A stretch of DNA of 64,000 nucleotides from Aureimonas sp. AU20 (GTDB taxonomy: Bacteria; Pseudomonadota; Alphaproteobacteria; Rhizobiales; Rhizobiaceae), in the NCBI RefSeq assembly GCF_001442755.1, contig NZ_CP006367.1:2232001-2296000 (forward strand). Reading direction: 5' to 3'. Every line of letters begins with the position of its first letter. The stretch's first letter is position 1. The notes beneath the pieces were generated by a model, which saw only the letters and a list, made by a program, of their open reading frames with translations, was not told the origin of the DNA and did not search any database. A program made the position numbers and the translations under genes. This document shows positions 34,794 to 45,311 of this stretch, piece by piece.

Positions 34794-35321
34794 ATGGTTT
34801 TCAGCCGAACGCTGCGTGGCGGCCTCTATGCCGCCGTTGCCCTCGTGGGTCTCGCGGGCACGCCCGCTCTGGCGCAGGAGATCAGCCCGTCCCATCTGGC
34901 GGCCGCGCGCGAGGCTGTCGACTCGATCGACACGACCGAGCAGTTCGACCAGATCCTTCTCAACGCCGCGACGCAGATCAAGGCCGAGCTGATCGTCAAC
35001 AACCCGGATCTTCAGTCGAAGATTTCCGAGATGGTGGACGACAGCGCCATCGGCCTGGCGCCGCGCCGCGCCGATCTCGAAAACGAAGTGGCGCGCATCT
35101 ACGCCAAGATGTTCACCGAGCAGGAGCTGCGCGAGATCTCGCAGTTCTACAACTCGGAAGCCGGCCGCAAGCTCATCAAGCAGGGCCCGCAGGCCTCGCG
35201 CGAGATGATGGCCGCTGCCGACGTCTGGACCAACGGCATCGTGCGCGACCTTCGCGAGAGCGCTCAGAAGGGCATGCAGAAACTGGCGCCTGCCGGTGCG
35301 GCGCCCGCCAAGACCCAGTGA
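34794..35321 (+). CDS. DUF2059-family secreted protein
   Basis: A 175-residue protein from ATG 34794 with an AGAAGGAAG ribosome site. Signal peptide: GGLYAAVALVGLAGTPALAQ, cut after ALA. The mature chain is helical with the DUF2059 signature (ARIYAKMFTEQELREISQFY then NSEAGRKLIKQGP). Such proteins are periplasmic and poorly characterised; rhizobial genomes commonly carry one near rpiA and gor. It lies between rpiA and gor and could be co-transcribed with either. Confidence 0.85.
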   Translation: MVFSRTLRGGLYAAVALVGLAGTPALAQEISPSHLAAAREAVDSIDTTEQFDQILLNAATQIKAELIVNNPDLQSKISEMVDDSAIGLAPRRADLENEVARIYAKMFTEQELREISQFYNSEAGRKLIKQGPQASREMMAAADVWTNGIVRDLRESAQKGMQKLAPAGAAPAKTQ

Positions 35322-35392
35322 CGACGACCGATCGTCCGCTATAAGACCTCGAGGGCGGCCTGTCGGCCGCCCTTTTGCTTGACGGGAGAGAC

Positions 35393-36796
35393 GTGTTGGC
35401 TACGTCCGGTTTCGACTACGACCTGTTTGTCATCGGCGGTGGTTCGGGGGGCGTTCGCGCCGCGCGGCGAACGGCAGCCCTCGGTCGAAAGGTCGCGATC
35501 GCGGAAGAGTTTCGCTATGGCGGAACCTGCGTCATCCGGGGCTGCGTCCCCAAGAAGCTCCTCGTCTACGCGTCGCAATATTCCGAATCCTTCGAGGACG
35601 CGGCAAGCTACGGCTGGTCGGTCGGGGAAACGAAGTTCGACTGGCCGAGCCTCATCGCCGCCAAGGATCGCGAGATCGATCGGCTCGAGCAGATCTACCG
35701 CCGCAATCTGGAAAAGGCCGGCGCGGAGATCCTGAAGAGTCGCGCCGTCTTGGAAGGACCGAACGAGATCCGCCTGCTCGCGACCGACAAGGTGGTGACG
35801 GCGGAGCGCATTCTGATCGCCGCCGGCGGCCGTGCCAATCCCTTCGCGGACATGCCGGGCGCCGAACATTGCATCACCTCGAACGAGGCCTTCCATCTCA
35901 AGCGCCTGCCGGAGTCCATCATCATACTGGGCGGCGGCTATATCGCGGTGGAGTTCGCCAATATCTTCCTCGGCCTCGGCTCCGAGGTGACGCTGGTCTA
36001 TCGCGGCAAGGAAATCCTCCAGGGTTTCGACGATGACCTGCGCCACGAGTTGCATCAGGCCATGGTGCGCAAGGGCTGTCGCATTCGCTGCGAAGACACG
36101 CTCGTTCGCGTCGACCAGAAGGCCGATGGACGCTTCCAGGCCCATCTCAAGGGCGGCGAATGCCTGGACGCTGACGAGGTCATGCTCGCGGTGGGGCGCC
36201 AGCCCAACACGATCGATCTTGGATGCGAGAAGGCCGGCGTCGAGCTGGACCACAAGGGCTCGATCAAGGTCGACAGCTATTCCAAGACGACGGCCGAGAA
36301 CATCTGGGCGATCGGCGACGTGACGGGTCGCATCCAGCTGACACCGGTGGCGATCCACGAAGCCATGTGCTTCGTCGACACGGAGTTCTTGGGCAAGCCG
36401 ACCGAGCCGGACTTCGACCTCATTCCCACGGCCGTCTTCTCGCAGCCCGAGATCGGAACGGTCGGCCTGACGGAAGCCCAGGCCGCCAAGGAGCTTGGCG
36501 ATCTCGACATCTACCGGGCGCGCTTCAAGCCGATGCGCCACACGATGACGGGCCGCGAAGAGTTTATGCTGATGAAGCTCGTCGTTGACGCCAAGTCCGG
36601 CGTGGTGGTCGGCGCGCATGTGCTGGGGCCTGATGCCGGCGAGCTCGGCCAGATGCTCGGCATCTGCGTGAAGGCGAAGTTGCGCAAGGACGATTTTGAT
36701 CGCACCATGGCGCTGCACCCGTCTGCGGCCGAGGAACTGGTGACGATGTACGAGCCGAGCTACCGAATTCGGGAGGGAGCCCGCGTGGATGGCTGA
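35393..36796 (+). CDS. gor: Glutathione-disulfide reductase
   Basis: About 467 residues from GTG 35393 (GGGAGA upstream; TTG 35396 and a TTG at 35375 are alternatives). FAD motif FDYDLFVIGGGSGGVRAARR, redox disulfide GGTCVIRGCVPKK, NADP-binding region ILGGGYIAVEFANIFLGLG, FAD site NIWAIGDVTGR and the C-terminal His-Glu pair HPSAAEE are all present. It reduces GSSG to GSH with NADPH in the cytosol. It overlaps the next gene by 8 bp. Confidence 0.95.
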   Translation: MLATSGFDYDLFVIGGGSGGVRAARRTAALGRKVAIAEEFRYGGTCVIRGCVPKKLLVYASQYSESFEDAASYGWSVGETKFDWPSLIAAKDREIDRLEQIYRRNLEKAGAEILKSRAVLEGPNEIRLLATDKVVTAERILIAAGGRANPFADMPGAEHCITSNEAFHLKRLPESIIILGGGYIAVEFANIFLGLGSEVTLVYRGKEILQGFDDDLRHELHQAMVRKGCRIRCEDTLVRVDQKADGRFQAHLKGGECLDADEVMLAVGRQPNTIDLGCEKAGVELDHKGSIKVDSYSKTTAENIWAIGDVTGRIQLTPVAIHEAMCFVDTEFLGKPTEPDFDLIPTAVFSQPEIGTVGLTEAQAAKELGDLDIYRARFKPMRHTMTGREEFMLMKLVVDAKSGVVVGAHVLGPDAGELGQMLGICVKAKLRKDDFDRTMALHPSAAEELVTMYEPSYRIREGARVDG

Positions 36797-37436
36797 CGCG
36801 GAGTTTCCGATCCACCCGGACGATCCCGATCTCGAACGGCTCGCCCGCGAAGGGCGGGTGATCGCCTATTTCGGATACGGCTCGCTGGTGAACAAGCGGA
36901 CGCTGCGCACCAAGTTTCTCGGCATTCGCCGCGCCGAGGTGCGCGGCTGGCGCCGCGCCTGGCTGCCTCGCAAGGGGCAGTCCATGGCGCTCCTCTCGGT
37001 AAGGCCGGAGGACGAGGCGGTGACGCAGGGCGTCGTCGTCTACGATCTGGCCGATCATCTGCCGGCGGTGGACGAGCGCGAAGCGGCCTATCACCGCCGG
37101 GTGGTGATGCCCGGCCATATCGCCGTTCGCGGCCATGCGCTGCCGGATGTGCCTTTGTTCATCTACGAGGGCAAGCCCGAGGAGCCGGACGCCGCCGAGG
37201 CAGGGGCCGCGATCCTGCAATCCTATCTCGACGCCGTTCTCCAGGGCTTCCTGTCTCTTTATGGCGAGGAAGGACTTCAGCGCTTCGTGGAGGAGACGGA
37301 AGGGTTCGAGACCGCCATTCTGACGGATCGCTCCGCCCCGCTCTATCCCCGCCCGGTCATGCTGGCGGAAGGCGAGGCCGCCCTGTTCGATCGGCTCGTG
37401 TCAGCGCGCGGCGCGCGCTTCGTGGCGGTGTCCTGA
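36789..37436 (+). CDS. Gamma-glutamylcyclotransferase family protein
   Basis: A 215-residue protein from ATG 36789, inside the last codons of gor, so coupled to it. IAYFGYGSLVNKRTLR carries the YGSL substrate-binding loop of the GGCT/ChaC fold. The catalytic Glu may be in VDEREAAYHRRVVM, which fits the family's D-x-x-E-x-x-Y pattern. Enzymes of this fold release 5-oxoproline from gamma-glutamyl compounds or glutathione. Pairing with glutathione reductase supports a role in glutathione turnover; the exact substrate is unknown. Confidence 0.75.
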   Translation: MADAEFPIHPDDPDLERLAREGRVIAYFGYGSLVNKRTLRTKFLGIRRAEVRGWRRAWLPRKGQSMALLSVRPEDEAVTQGVVVYDLADHLPAVDEREAAYHRRVVMPGHIAVRGHALPDVPLFIYEGKPEEPDAAEAGAAILQSYLDAVLQGFLSLYGEEGLQRFVEETEGFETAILTDRSAPLYPRPVMLAEGEAALFDRLVSARGARFVAVS

Positions 37437-37595
37437 CGGGCGCGCGATAAACCCTTTGGTGACAAATCCTTCGGTTCGTGTCACACCGCCCCGACCGAGC
37501 GTCGATGGCCCTAGTTCGGCCTGCCGCGAAGCCGTCCCGAGAAACGCGAAACCCAAGGGGAGACGGCCGGACGACGTTCGGGTGAGGAGAGGTTC

Positions 37596-38978
37596 ATGGC
37601 CAAGGATTGGAACCCCGCGAGCTGGCGCAGCAAGGCGATCGAGCAGGCACCGGCCTATCCCGACGCAAACGCTCTTGCCGAGACCGAAAAGCGCCTCGCC
37701 TCCTTTCCCCCGCTTGTGTTTGCAGGTGAGGCGCGGAAGCTGAAGCGGGCGCTCGGCGAGGTGGCCGAAGGGCGCGCTTTTCTGCTGCAGGGCGGCGACT
37801 GCGCCGAAAGCTTCGCCGAACACGGCGCCGACAACATCCGCGACTTCTTCCGTGCCTTCCTTCAGATGGCGGTGGTGCTGACCTTCGGCGCCTCGTCGCC
37901 TGTGGTGAAGGTCGGCCGGATCGCCGGCCAGTTCGCCAAGCCGCGCTCGTCGGGTATGGAAACGAAGAACGGCGTGTCGATGCCGTCCTATCGCGGCGAC
38001 ATCGTCAACGGCATCGAGTTCGACGAAGCCGCGCGCATTCCCAATCCCGAGCGGCAGGAAATGGCCTATCGCCAGTCGGCGGCGACGCTGAATCTCCTGC
38101 GCGCCTTCGCCCAGGGTGGCTACGCCAATCTCGACAATGTCCACCAGTGGATGCTAGGTTTCGTGTCGGGCTCGCCGCAGGCGGAGCGATACGGTCAGAT
38201 CGCCGATCGCATCTCCGAGACCATGGCTTTCATGCGCGCCATCGGCATCGATTCGGAAACCCACCCCTCGCTGCGCGAGACGGATTTCTTCACGAGCCAT
38301 GAGGCGCTTCTGCTCGGCTACGAGCAGGCTTTGACGCGCGTCGATTCCACCAGCGGCGAATGGTACGCGACCTCAGGTCACATGATCTGGATCGGCGATC
38401 GCACGCGTCAGATCGACAATGCCCATGTCGAATACTGCCGTGGCATCCGTAATCCGCTCGGCCTCAAGTGCGGACCTTCGCTGTCGAACGACGATCTCAT
38501 TCGTCTGATCGACATCCTGAACCCGCAGAACGAGGCGGGCCGCCTGACCCTCATCACCCGCTTCGGGCACGACAAGGTCGGCGAGCACCTGCCGCGCCTC
38601 ATCCGTGCGGTGGAGCGGGAAGGGCGCAAGGTCGTCTGGTCCTGCGATCCGATGCATGGCAACACGATCACCGTGAACGACTACAAGACGCGGCCCTTCG
38701 ATCGCATCCTCAGCGAAGTGGAGGCCTTCTTCGCCGTCCACCGTGCCGAGGGCACCCATGCCGGCGGCATCCATGTCGAGATGACGGGCAAGGACGTGAC
38801 CGAGTGCACGGGCGGCGGCTCACGGCCAGTTTTGGCTGAAGACCTGTCGGACCGCTACCACACGCATTGCGACCCGCGCCTCAACGCCGATCAGGCGCTG
38901 GAGCTGTCCTTCCTCGTTGCCGAGCGCATCAAGAAGGAACACGAGGCGCGCCAGCCGAAGGCCGCCGTCAACTTCTGA
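37596..38978 (+). CDS. aroG: Class II 3-deoxy-7-phosphoheptulonate synthase (DAHP synthase)
   Basis: A 460-residue, plant-type enzyme joining phosphoenolpyruvate and erythrose 4-phosphate in the first step of the shikimate pathway. Markers: [12 protein letters not shown] with the metal Cys, [45 protein letters not shown] (metal His), [19 protein letters not shown] and the final [16 protein letters not shown] 37596 has a GAGGAGAGG ribosome site. Monocistronic, ending at a strong terminator. The gene name follows rhizobial use (also called aroF or aroH). Confidence 0.95.
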   Translation: MAKDWNPASWRSKAIEQAPAYPDANALAETEKRLASFPPLVFAGEARKLKRALGEVAEGRAFLLQGGDCAESFAEHGADNIRDFFRAFLQMAVVLTFGASSPVVKVGRIAGQFAKPRSSGMETKNGVSMPSYRGDIVNGIEFDEAARIPNPERQEMAYRQSAATLNLLRAFAQGGYANLDNVHQWMLGFVSGSPQAERYGQIADRISETMAFMRAIGIDSETHPSLRETDFFTSHEALLLGYEQALTRVDSTSGEWYATSGHMIWIGDRTRQIDNAHVEYCRGIRNPLGLKCGPSLSNDDLIRLIDILNPQNEAGRLTLITRFGHDKVGEHLPRLIRAVEREGRKVVWSCDPMHGNTITVNDYKTRPFDRILSEVEAFFAVHRAEGTHAGGIHVEMTGKDVTECTGGGSRPVLAEDLSDRYHTHCDPRLNADQALELSFLVAERIKKEHEARQPKAAVNF

Positions 38979-39006
38979 CGCTTCGGCACGTTCAGCAGAC
39001 AGGAAA

Positions 39007-39035
39007 GGCCGGGCTCGCGAGAGCCCGGCCTTTTT
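39007..39035 (+). terminator. Rho-independent terminator after the DAHP synthase gene
   Basis: GGCCGGGCTC and GAGCCCGGCC form a perfect 10-bp stem with a GCGA loop, followed by TTTTT. This is the textbook form, 28 bp after the stop. Confidence 0.92.
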
Positions 39036-39064
39036 CATGGGGGATTGAAACGAAGAGCGAAATC

Positions 39065-39751
39065 TCAGCGGCGCGGCTTGCGGTCCGTCGGGCGCTTGCC
39101 CGAGCCGGACCCGGCATGGGCTTCCGCAGGCTCGCCGCGCTTGGACGAGCCCTGTCCCTTGCGGTCGCGGCCGAGAAGCCGGTCGCGCAGGACGGAGCCG
39201 CCCTGCTGCCAGGCGAAGAACCCAAGAAGCGCCAGGGCGAGAACGGCTAGGAAGATCATCATCCCATGTTCCATCATCTCCAGATGCTGGAACACCGAGG
39301 CGATGGAATAGCCGAAGACATAGCCGATCGTGGTGAAGATGCCGGCCCAGATGGCGGCGCCAAGGAAGTTCAGGATCAGGAAGCGGGGAACGCTGATCGA
39401 GGACAGGCCGAGCGCGATGAGGCCCGGCATTCTCAGGCCGTAGATATAGCGGTTCACGATGACGAAATAGGCCTGAAACCGGTCCACGAGGCGTAGCGCC
39501 TTGGTGAATTTCGGCTTGCGCTTCCAGCGCGAAACCCAGTCGCTGTTCGAGAAGTATCGGGCGAACAGGAACACGGCGAGATCGCCGCAGAACGAGCCGA
39601 TAAAGGCGAGGCTGCTCATTAGCCAAAGCGGGTGGGTTCCGCGATAGGCCAGGAAACCGCCGATGATCGCGAAAACTTCGCCCTCGAAGAACGTGCCCAC
39701 GAAGACGATGCCAAGACCGAAACGGTCGATCAATGCAAGGATTTCGTTCAC
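39065..39751 (-). CDS. DedA-family membrane protein
   Basis: A 228-residue integral membrane protein from ATG 39751. DedA/VTT features: EGEVFAIIGGFLAYRGTHP, AFIGSFCGDLAVFLFARYF with the conserved acidic residue, and RYIYGLRMPGLIALGLS with conserved Arg residues, NFLGAAIWAGIFTTIGYVFG. The C-terminal about 45 residues are a basic hydrophilic tail (GKRPTDRKPRR). The family moves polyprenyl-phosphate or phospholipids between leaflets or supports proton-motive-force homeostasis. Convergent with the DAHP synthase gene. Confidence 0.88.
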   Translation of the reverse strand: MNEILALIDRFGLGIVFVGTFFEGEVFAIIGGFLAYRGTHPLWLMSSLAFIGSFCGDLAVFLFARYFSNSDWVSRWKRKPKFTKALRLVDRFQAYFVIVNRYIYGLRMPGLIALGLSSISVPRFLILNFLGAAIWAGIFTTIGYVFGYSIASVFQHLEMMEHGMMIFLAVLALALLGFFAWQQGGSVLRDRLLGRDRKGQGSSKRGEPAEAHAGSGSGKRPTDRKPRR

Positions 39752-40029
39752 GCAAGCTCCGGTGACTCGGCAATCCCGAAGGGATCATCTGAGAGACCGC
39801 TCATGGCCTCTCCGCCCTATGTCGGGCGCCCCGCCGAATTTGCAAACGCTAAGTGCGCTCTGTCGCGTTCGGTTCCCGATTTGCCGGTGCGGCTGTTGCC
39901 GTCGGGTCCCGGGCGGCGGATAAGGAGCGCGCGAACTGCCTCCTGCAGAGCACCGGGCCCATCTGCCGCCTTCGCGGGCGCTCGCGGAGACCCACTAAGC
40001 TCGCAAACCCCTCAAGGAAGGATCGAGCC

Positions 40030-40347
40030 GTGCCGACCGATCTGCCGCCGCTCACCGACATCGCCAGCGCCTTCGTCTTTGCCGGCGCGCTGTTCGTCCT
40101 GCGTTTCCAGCTGGCGCTGCATCGGCTTCGCCGCGAGAGCGGCATGAGGACGGGGTTCGATCTCGCCGATTTCGCCCGCGTGCGGCGCCCGGGCACGTTC
40201 GGCGAGGCGCACGAGCCGGAGCGCCGCCATGCCGCGCGGCAGCTCTATGTCGGCTTCGCCTTCCTGGTGATCGGGCTCTGTCTCTTCGCCTGGCATCTCG
40301 CCCAGCCGCTTTGGAGCCCGGCGATGCCGGGTGCGGGGCTCGCCTGA
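40030..40347 (+). CDS. Small two-helix membrane protein
   Basis: A 105-residue protein from GTG 40030, with AAGGAAGG eight bases upstream; the frame is open further back but without ribosome site or protein texture. Two membrane helices: [20 protein letters not shown] and [20 protein letters not shown], separated by a charged loop of about 35 residues. No family recognised. It ends 49 bp before gltX and may share its transcript. Confidence 0.6.
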   Translation: MPTDLPPLTDIASAFVFAGALFVLRFQLALHRLRRESGMRTGFDLADFARVRRPGTFGEAHEPERRHAARQLYVGFAFLVIGLCLFAWHLAQPLWSPAMPGAGLA

Positions 40348-40396
40348 GGGCCGTCGCGCATTGCGGGACGGCGGACCATGCGCTATCGCGCGGAGC

Positions 40397-41770
40397 ATGA
40401 GCGTTTCCGTCCGTTTCGCCCCGTCTCCGACGGGCTATCTCCATATCGGCAATCTGCGCCCCGCCCTGTTCAACTGGCTGTTCGCCCAGCGCGAGGACGG
40501 CCGCTTCGTCCTGCGCTACGACGACACCGACGTCGAGCGGTCCAAGCGCGAATATGCCGACGCCATTCTGGAGGACATCGGCTGGATCGGCATTCGCCCC
40601 GATCTCGTCCTTCGTCAGTCCGACCGGATCGCGCTCTACGACGCGGCGGCCGAGCAGCTTCGCGAGAAGGGCGTGCTCTATCCCTGTTTCGAGACGCCGG
40701 ACGATCTGGAGCGGCGGCGCAAGCGCCGCATGGCGCGCGGCATGCCGCCTATTTACGGTCGCGAAGCGCTGAGCCTCACCGCGGAGGAGCGGGCCGCGTT
40801 CGAGGCGGAGGGCCGCCGTCCGCACTGGCGCTTTCTCCTGCCGAACTTTCAGGGCGATCCGCTCGCGCCAGAGCGAACCGAGGTGCATTGGGACGATGTC
40901 GTGCGTGGTCGCCAGACCGTCGATCTCGCCTCGCTGTCCGACCCGGTGCTGGTGCGCGAAGACGGGACCTATCTCTACACGCTGCCCTCGGTGGTGGACG
41001 ATGGCGAGTTAGAGATCAGCCATGTCTTGCGTGGCGACGACCATGTGACCAACACGGGCGTTCAGATCGCTCTGTTCGAAGCGCTCGACTTCGCCGTGCC
41101 GGCCTTCGGGCATTTCAATCTCTTGACGACGATCGACGGCGAGGGCCTGTCGAAGCGCACCGGCGCGCTTTCGCTGCGCACGCTGCGGACGGATGGCTAC
41201 GAGCCGATGTCCGTCGCCTCGCTGGCCGTGCTGACGGGTCTCTCGGGCTCGATCGAGGCGATGTCCGATCTCTCCAGCCTCGGCGGGCGGCTGGATTTCG
41301 GCGGCGTGTCGGCGTCGAGCTCTAAGTTCGATCCGGCAGAACTCGATCGGCTGAATTCCGAGCTGGTTCATGCCATGCCGCACGAGGCGGTAGCGGATCG
41401 GCTTGCCGAGTGGGATGTGCCGGAAGCCGATCGGGCTGCGTTCTGGAACGCGGTTCGCGGCAATCTGACCAAGGTGTCGGATGCGGCCGCCTGGGCAGCG
41501 GTGATCTATCGCGGGCTTGATGCCAAGCCGGCCTTCGCGCCGGAGGACGCCGACGTCCTGCGCGCGGCCTTCGATCTTCTTCCGGCCGAGCCTTATGACC
41601 GGGCGACTTGGAAAAGCTGGACCGACGCGGTGAAGGCGTCGACCGGGCGCAAGGGCAAGGGCCTCTTCATGCCGCTGCGCCTCGCACTGACCGGGCTCGA
41701 CCATGGGCCGGAACTCGCCGAGCTTCTGCCTCTGATCGGCCGCGAGCGGGCCTTGGCGCGCCGCCCCTGA
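40397..41770 (+). CDS. gltX: Glutamate--tRNA ligase (second-type GluRS)
   Basis: A 457-residue class I synthetase from ATG 40397. [20 protein letters not shown] gives the HIGN motif (residues 16-19). The KMSKS-equivalent is [12 protein letters not shown] near residue 250. [15 protein letters not shown] and the C-terminal anticodon-binding end [18 protein letters not shown] are as expected. It charges tRNA-Glu, and in alphaproteobacteria also tRNA-Gln for GatCAB conversion. The LSKR-x-GALSL variant and short length resemble the second GluRS found in this class; whether a first copy exists lies outside the window. Confidence 0.92.
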   Translation: MSVSVRFAPSPTGYLHIGNLRPALFNWLFAQREDGRFVLRYDDTDVERSKREYADAILEDIGWIGIRPDLVLRQSDRIALYDAAAEQLREKGVLYPCFETPDDLERRRKRRMARGMPPIYGREALSLTAEERAAFEAEGRRPHWRFLLPNFQGDPLAPERTEVHWDDVVRGRQTVDLASLSDPVLVREDGTYLYTLPSVVDDGELEISHVLRGDDHVTNTGVQIALFEALDFAVPAFGHFNLLTTIDGEGLSKRTGALSLRTLRTDGYEPMSVASLAVLTGLSGSIEAMSDLSSLGGRLDFGGVSASSSKFDPAELDRLNSELVHAMPHEAVADRLAEWDVPEADRAAFWNAVRGNLTKVSDAAAWAAVIYRGLDAKPAFAPEDADVLRAAFDLLPAEPYDRATWKSWTDAVKASTGRKGKGLFMPLRLALTGLDHGPELAELLPLIGRERALARRP

Positions 41771-41806
41771 GGGGCGACGCATCGCACCTTTAAATGGCCG
41801 GTCGCG

Positions 41807-44119
41807 TCAGCGACCGGTGTCCGCCTGCTGCACAGCCTGCGCCACGGCGATGGCCGCCATGTTGACGACGCCGCGCGAGGTGACGGACGGCGTCAGGATA
41901 TGCGCCGGACTCGCCGCGCCGAGCAGGATCGGCCCGACATGCAGCGCGTCGGTCATTACCTTCACGACATTCATCGAGATATTGGCCGCATCGAGGGTCG
42001 GGAAGAGCAGAAGGTTCGCCTCTCCCGTCAGCGTCGATTCGGGCATGACGCGCTGGCGCAACGCCTGCGACAGCGCCGCGTCGCCATGCATTTCGCCGTC
42101 GATCTCGAGTTCGGGCGCGCGCTGGCGAACCAGGGCCAAGGCCTCACGCAGCTTCAAGGCGTCGGGAAAATCGCTCGTGCCGAAATTGGAGTGCGAGAGC
42201 AGGGCGGCGCGCGGCGTAATGCCGAAGCGGCGCACCTCGTTCGCGGCAAGGCAGGCGATCTCGGCCAGCTCCTCGGCGTTCGGGCTTTCCTGGACATAGG
42301 TGTCGCCGAAGAAGACCGTGCCATATTGCGAGATGAGAAGGCTGAGGCCCGACAGGCGCTTCACGCCCGGCGCGATGCCGATCACCTGCTTGATGTCGCG
42401 GATATGGCGCGAGAACCTGCCGCCCAAGCCGCAGATCAGAATGTCGGCGTCGCCGCGCGACACCGAAACGGCCGCGATGACGGTCGTGTTGGTGCGAACC
42501 AGGGCGCGGGCGGTGTCGGGGTTGACGCCGCGACGGCCGACCTTCGAGAAGTAGTGATCGACATAGTCGCGATAGCGCGGATCGTCCTCGGGGTTCACCA
42601 CCTCGAAATCCTGATCCTGCCGGATGCGCAGCGCAAAACGCTCCAGGCGGGACTGGATGACGCTGGGTCGGCCGACAAGGATGGGCTGGCAAATCTTCTC
42701 TTCCAGCAGCACCTGCGCGGCGCGCAGGACGCGCTCGTCCTCGCCATCGGCGAAGATGACGCGCTTGCCGGATTTGCGCGCGATCTGGAAGATCGGCTTC
42801 ATCACCAGGCCTGAGCGGAAGACGAAGCGGTTCAGCTTGTCGATATAGGCATCCCAATCCGCGATCGGACGCGATGCGACGCCGGAGTCCTCAGCCGCCT
42901 TGGCCACCGCCGGCGCGATCTTGAGAATCAGTCGGGGGTCGAAGGGCGAGGGGATGAGATAGTCCGGCCCGAAGACCGGCGTTTCCGAGCCATAGGCCTT
43001 GGCGGCGACCTCGGACACTTCCTCGCGCGCCAGAGCGGCGATCGCGTCGACGGTCGCGATCTTCATCTCCTCGTTGATCGTGGTCGCGCCGCAATCCAGC
43101 GCGCCGCGGAAGATGAAGGGAAAGCAGAGGACGTTGTTGACCTGGTTCGGGAAATCGGAGCGACCGGTGCAGATGATGGCGTCCGGACGCACCTCGCGGG
43201 CGAGGTCGGGCATGATCTCCGGCGTCGGATTGGCGAGCGCCATGATCAGCGGGCGATCGGCCATCTTCTTGAGGAGTTCGGGCTTCAACACGCCGGCGGC
43301 GGAAAGGCCGAGGAAGATGTCGGCGCCCTCGATCACGTCGGCCAGCGAGCGGGCCTCGGTCTCCTGCGCATAGACCGCCATCCAGCGGTCCATCCGGCCT
43401 TCGCGGCCCTTGTAGACCACGCCGTCCTTGTCGGTGCAGAAGATGTTCTCGACCTTCGCGCCGAGCGAGACGAGGAGGTTGAGGCAGGCGATGGCGGCCG
43501 CTCCCGCACCCGAGGTGACGATTTTCACGTCCTCGATGCGCTTGTCGCCGAGCAGCAGCGCGTTGCGCACCGCCGCCGAGACGATGATGGCCGTGCCGTG
43601 CTGGTCGTCATGGAAGACCGGGATGCCCATGCGGGCCCGCAGCCGTTCCTCGACCTCGAAACACTCCGGCGCCTTGATGTCTTCGAGGTTGATGCCGCCA
43701 AAGGTCGGCTCCAGCGCGGCCACGACATCGACGATCCGGTCGATCTCCTGCGCGTCGATCTCGATGTCGAAAACGTCAATATCGGCGAACTTCTTGAACA
43801 GGACGGCCTTGCCTTCCATCACCGGCTTGGAGGCGAGGGGGCCGATATTGCCAAGTCCCAGAACCGCCGTTCCGTTGGAGACGACGGCGACGAGATTGGC
43901 CCGGCTGGTGTAGTCGGCGGCGAGATTGGGATCTTCGGCGATGGCAAGGCAGGGAGCGGCGACGCCGGGGGAATAGGCGAGCGCCAAATCGCGCTGGTTG
44001 CCGAGGGGCTTGGTCGCCTGGATCGCGAGCTTACCGGGCTTGGGATGGCGGTGATAGAAGAGCGCCTGTTCGTTGAGGTCCGCGGCGGCGGCCTGCCGCT
44101 TGGTTTCTTCGGCGCTCAT
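41807..44119 (-). CDS. maeB: NADP-dependent malic enzyme with C-terminal phosphotransacetylase-like domain
   Basis: A 770-residue cytosolic enzyme from ATG 44119 (GGAGAG upstream) that oxidatively decarboxylates malate to pyruvate. N-terminal malic domains: [49 protein letters not shown] (metal Asp), [16 protein letters not shown] (NADP site) and [14 protein letters not shown]. From about residue 440 a phosphotransacetylase-like domain ([20 protein letters not shown]) follows, typical of MaeB/TME, which is thought to be regulatory and inactive for acetyl transfer. Start further upstream is not supported. Confidence 0.95.
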   Translation of the reverse strand: MSAEETKRQAAAADLNEQALFYHRHPKPGKLAIQATKPLGNQRDLALAYSPGVAAPCLAIAEDPNLAADYTSRANLVAVVSNGTAVLGLGNIGPLASKPVMEGKAVLFKKFADIDVFDIEIDAQEIDRIVDVVAALEPTFGGINLEDIKAPECFEVEERLRARMGIPVFHDDQHGTAIIVSAAVRNALLLGDKRIEDVKIVTSGAGAAAIACLNLLVSLGAKVENIFCTDKDGVVYKGREGRMDRWMAVYAQETEARSLADVIEGADIFLGLSAAGVLKPELLKKMADRPLIMALANPTPEIMPDLAREVRPDAIICTGRSDFPNQVNNVLCFPFIFRGALDCGATTINEEMKIATVDAIAALAREEVSEVAAKAYGSETPVFGPDYLIPSPFDPRLILKIAPAVAKAAEDSGVASRPIADWDAYIDKLNRFVFRSGLVMKPIFQIARKSGKRVIFADGEDERVLRAAQVLLEEKICQPILVGRPSVIQSRLERFALRIRQDQDFEVVNPEDDPRYRDYVDHYFSKVGRRGVNPDTARALVRTNTTVIAAVSVSRGDADILICGLGGRFSRHIRDIKQVIGIAPGVKRLSGLSLLISQYGTVFFGDTYVQESPNAEELAEIACLAANEVRRFGITPRAALLSHSNFGTSDFPDALKLREALALVRQRAPELEIDGEMHGDAALSQALRQRVMPESTLTGEANLLLFPTLDAANISMNVVKVMTDALHVGPILLGAASPAHILTPSVTSRGVVNMAAIAVAQAVQQADTGR

Positions 44120-44404
44120 GCTCTCTCCAATCCTCAGGGGCGTTTCCGGCCGGGGCGAGGACCTGGCGGGCGACGCGATCAAAACCAGGACGCTCGCGGG
44201 TTTCCGGTCGACCCGGGGCCGCCGAAACGGCGCGAGAGGCGGGCCGGCGGGTGGGCTCGACCCAAGCGTTCGTCCTTTGGAATGCCTGTAGGACAAATGC
44301 GGCGCGGAGAGCAATCGCCAAGGCGCACGCCGCGCGGCGTCATACGGCTGCAACAGGGTTAAGGCACATTAAGCCGTATACGGTCGAAGCGACGGACGGC
44401 ACCC

Positions 44405-45238
44405 ATGGAACAGTGGACGAACACGCGGCATGTGCGGACCTTGTTCCTGTCCGACATCCATCTCGGCTCGCGCGCCGCGCAGGCCGATCTCCTGATCGAT
44501 TTCCTGCGCTGCCACGACGCCGAGAAGATCTATCTCGTCGGCGACATCGTGGACGGGTGGCGCCTGAAACGCTCCTGGCACTGGCCCCAGTCGCACAACG
44601 ACGTCGTCCAGAAGCTCCTGCGCAAGGCGCGCAAGGGCACCGAAATTATCTATGTGCCGGGCAATCACGACGATTTCCTGCGCGATTTCGTCGGTTCGCA
44701 TTTCGGCGGCATCGAGGTTCGTCTGAACGACGTCCACGTCACCGCCAACGGCAAGCGCCTCCTAGTGATGCATGGCGACGAGTTCGACGTCGTGGTGCGC
44801 CATGCCAAGCTTATAGCCCATCTCGGTGACTGGGCCTACGACATGGCGATCGCCATCAACGTCGCCTTGAACTGGACCCGCCGTCGCCTCGGCTTCGGAT
44901 ACTGGTCCTTCTCCTCCTGGGCCAAGGGCCGCGTGAAGCGCGCCGTCAACTTCATCGGCGCTTTCGAGGAGGCCCTGTCCGGCGAGGCCAAGCGGCAGGA
45001 TTGCGAAGGCGTGATCTGCGGCCATATCCACCACCCCAAGATCGGCGACATGGGCGACATGCTCTATGTCAACACGGGCGACTGGGTGGAAAGCTGCTCG
45101 GCCATCGTCGAGCGTCACGACGGCACGCTCGAACTCGTCCATTGGACGGCGGTCGAGAAGGTCGATCCCGCGACCGACCCGCGCGTCGGCCTGCGCTTCC
45201 TCAAAGGGCGCGAGCGCCTGCCCGAGGCGGCGGAATAG
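44405..45238 (+). CDS. LpxH-like UDP-2,3-diacylglucosamine diphosphatase family phosphoesterase
   Basis: A 277-residue metallophosphoesterase (COG2908 type) from ATG 44405. Complete metal site: LFLSDIHLGSR, LVGDIVDGW, VPGNHDDF, LVMHGDEFD and CGHIHHPKIG. Homologues cleave UDP-2,3-diacylglucosamine to lipid X in lipid A synthesis, but alphaproteobacteria often use LpxI, so this paralogue may act on another lipid-linked pyrophosphate. It is an intact gene, unlike the two broken metallophosphoesterases in the window, and belongs to a different subfamily. Confidence 0.8.
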   Translation: MEQWTNTRHVRTLFLSDIHLGSRAAQADLLIDFLRCHDAEKIYLVGDIVDGWRLKRSWHWPQSHNDVVQKLLRKARKGTEIIYVPGNHDDFLRDFVGSHFGGIEVRLNDVHVTANGKRLLVMHGDEFDVVVRHAKLIAHLGDWAYDMAIAINVALNWTRRRLGFGYWSFSSWAKGRVKRAVNFIGAFEEALSGEAKRQDCEGVICGHIHHPKIGDMGDMLYVNTGDWVESCSAIVERHDGTLELVHWTAVEKVDPATDPRVGLRFLKGRERLPEAAE

Positions 45239-45311
45239 TCCGCCAGGGCCGTTTGCCCGCGCGGAAGCGGTTTGGTAGGGAGGGGCGGTTCAAGCCCCGA
45301 AAGCGCCCGCC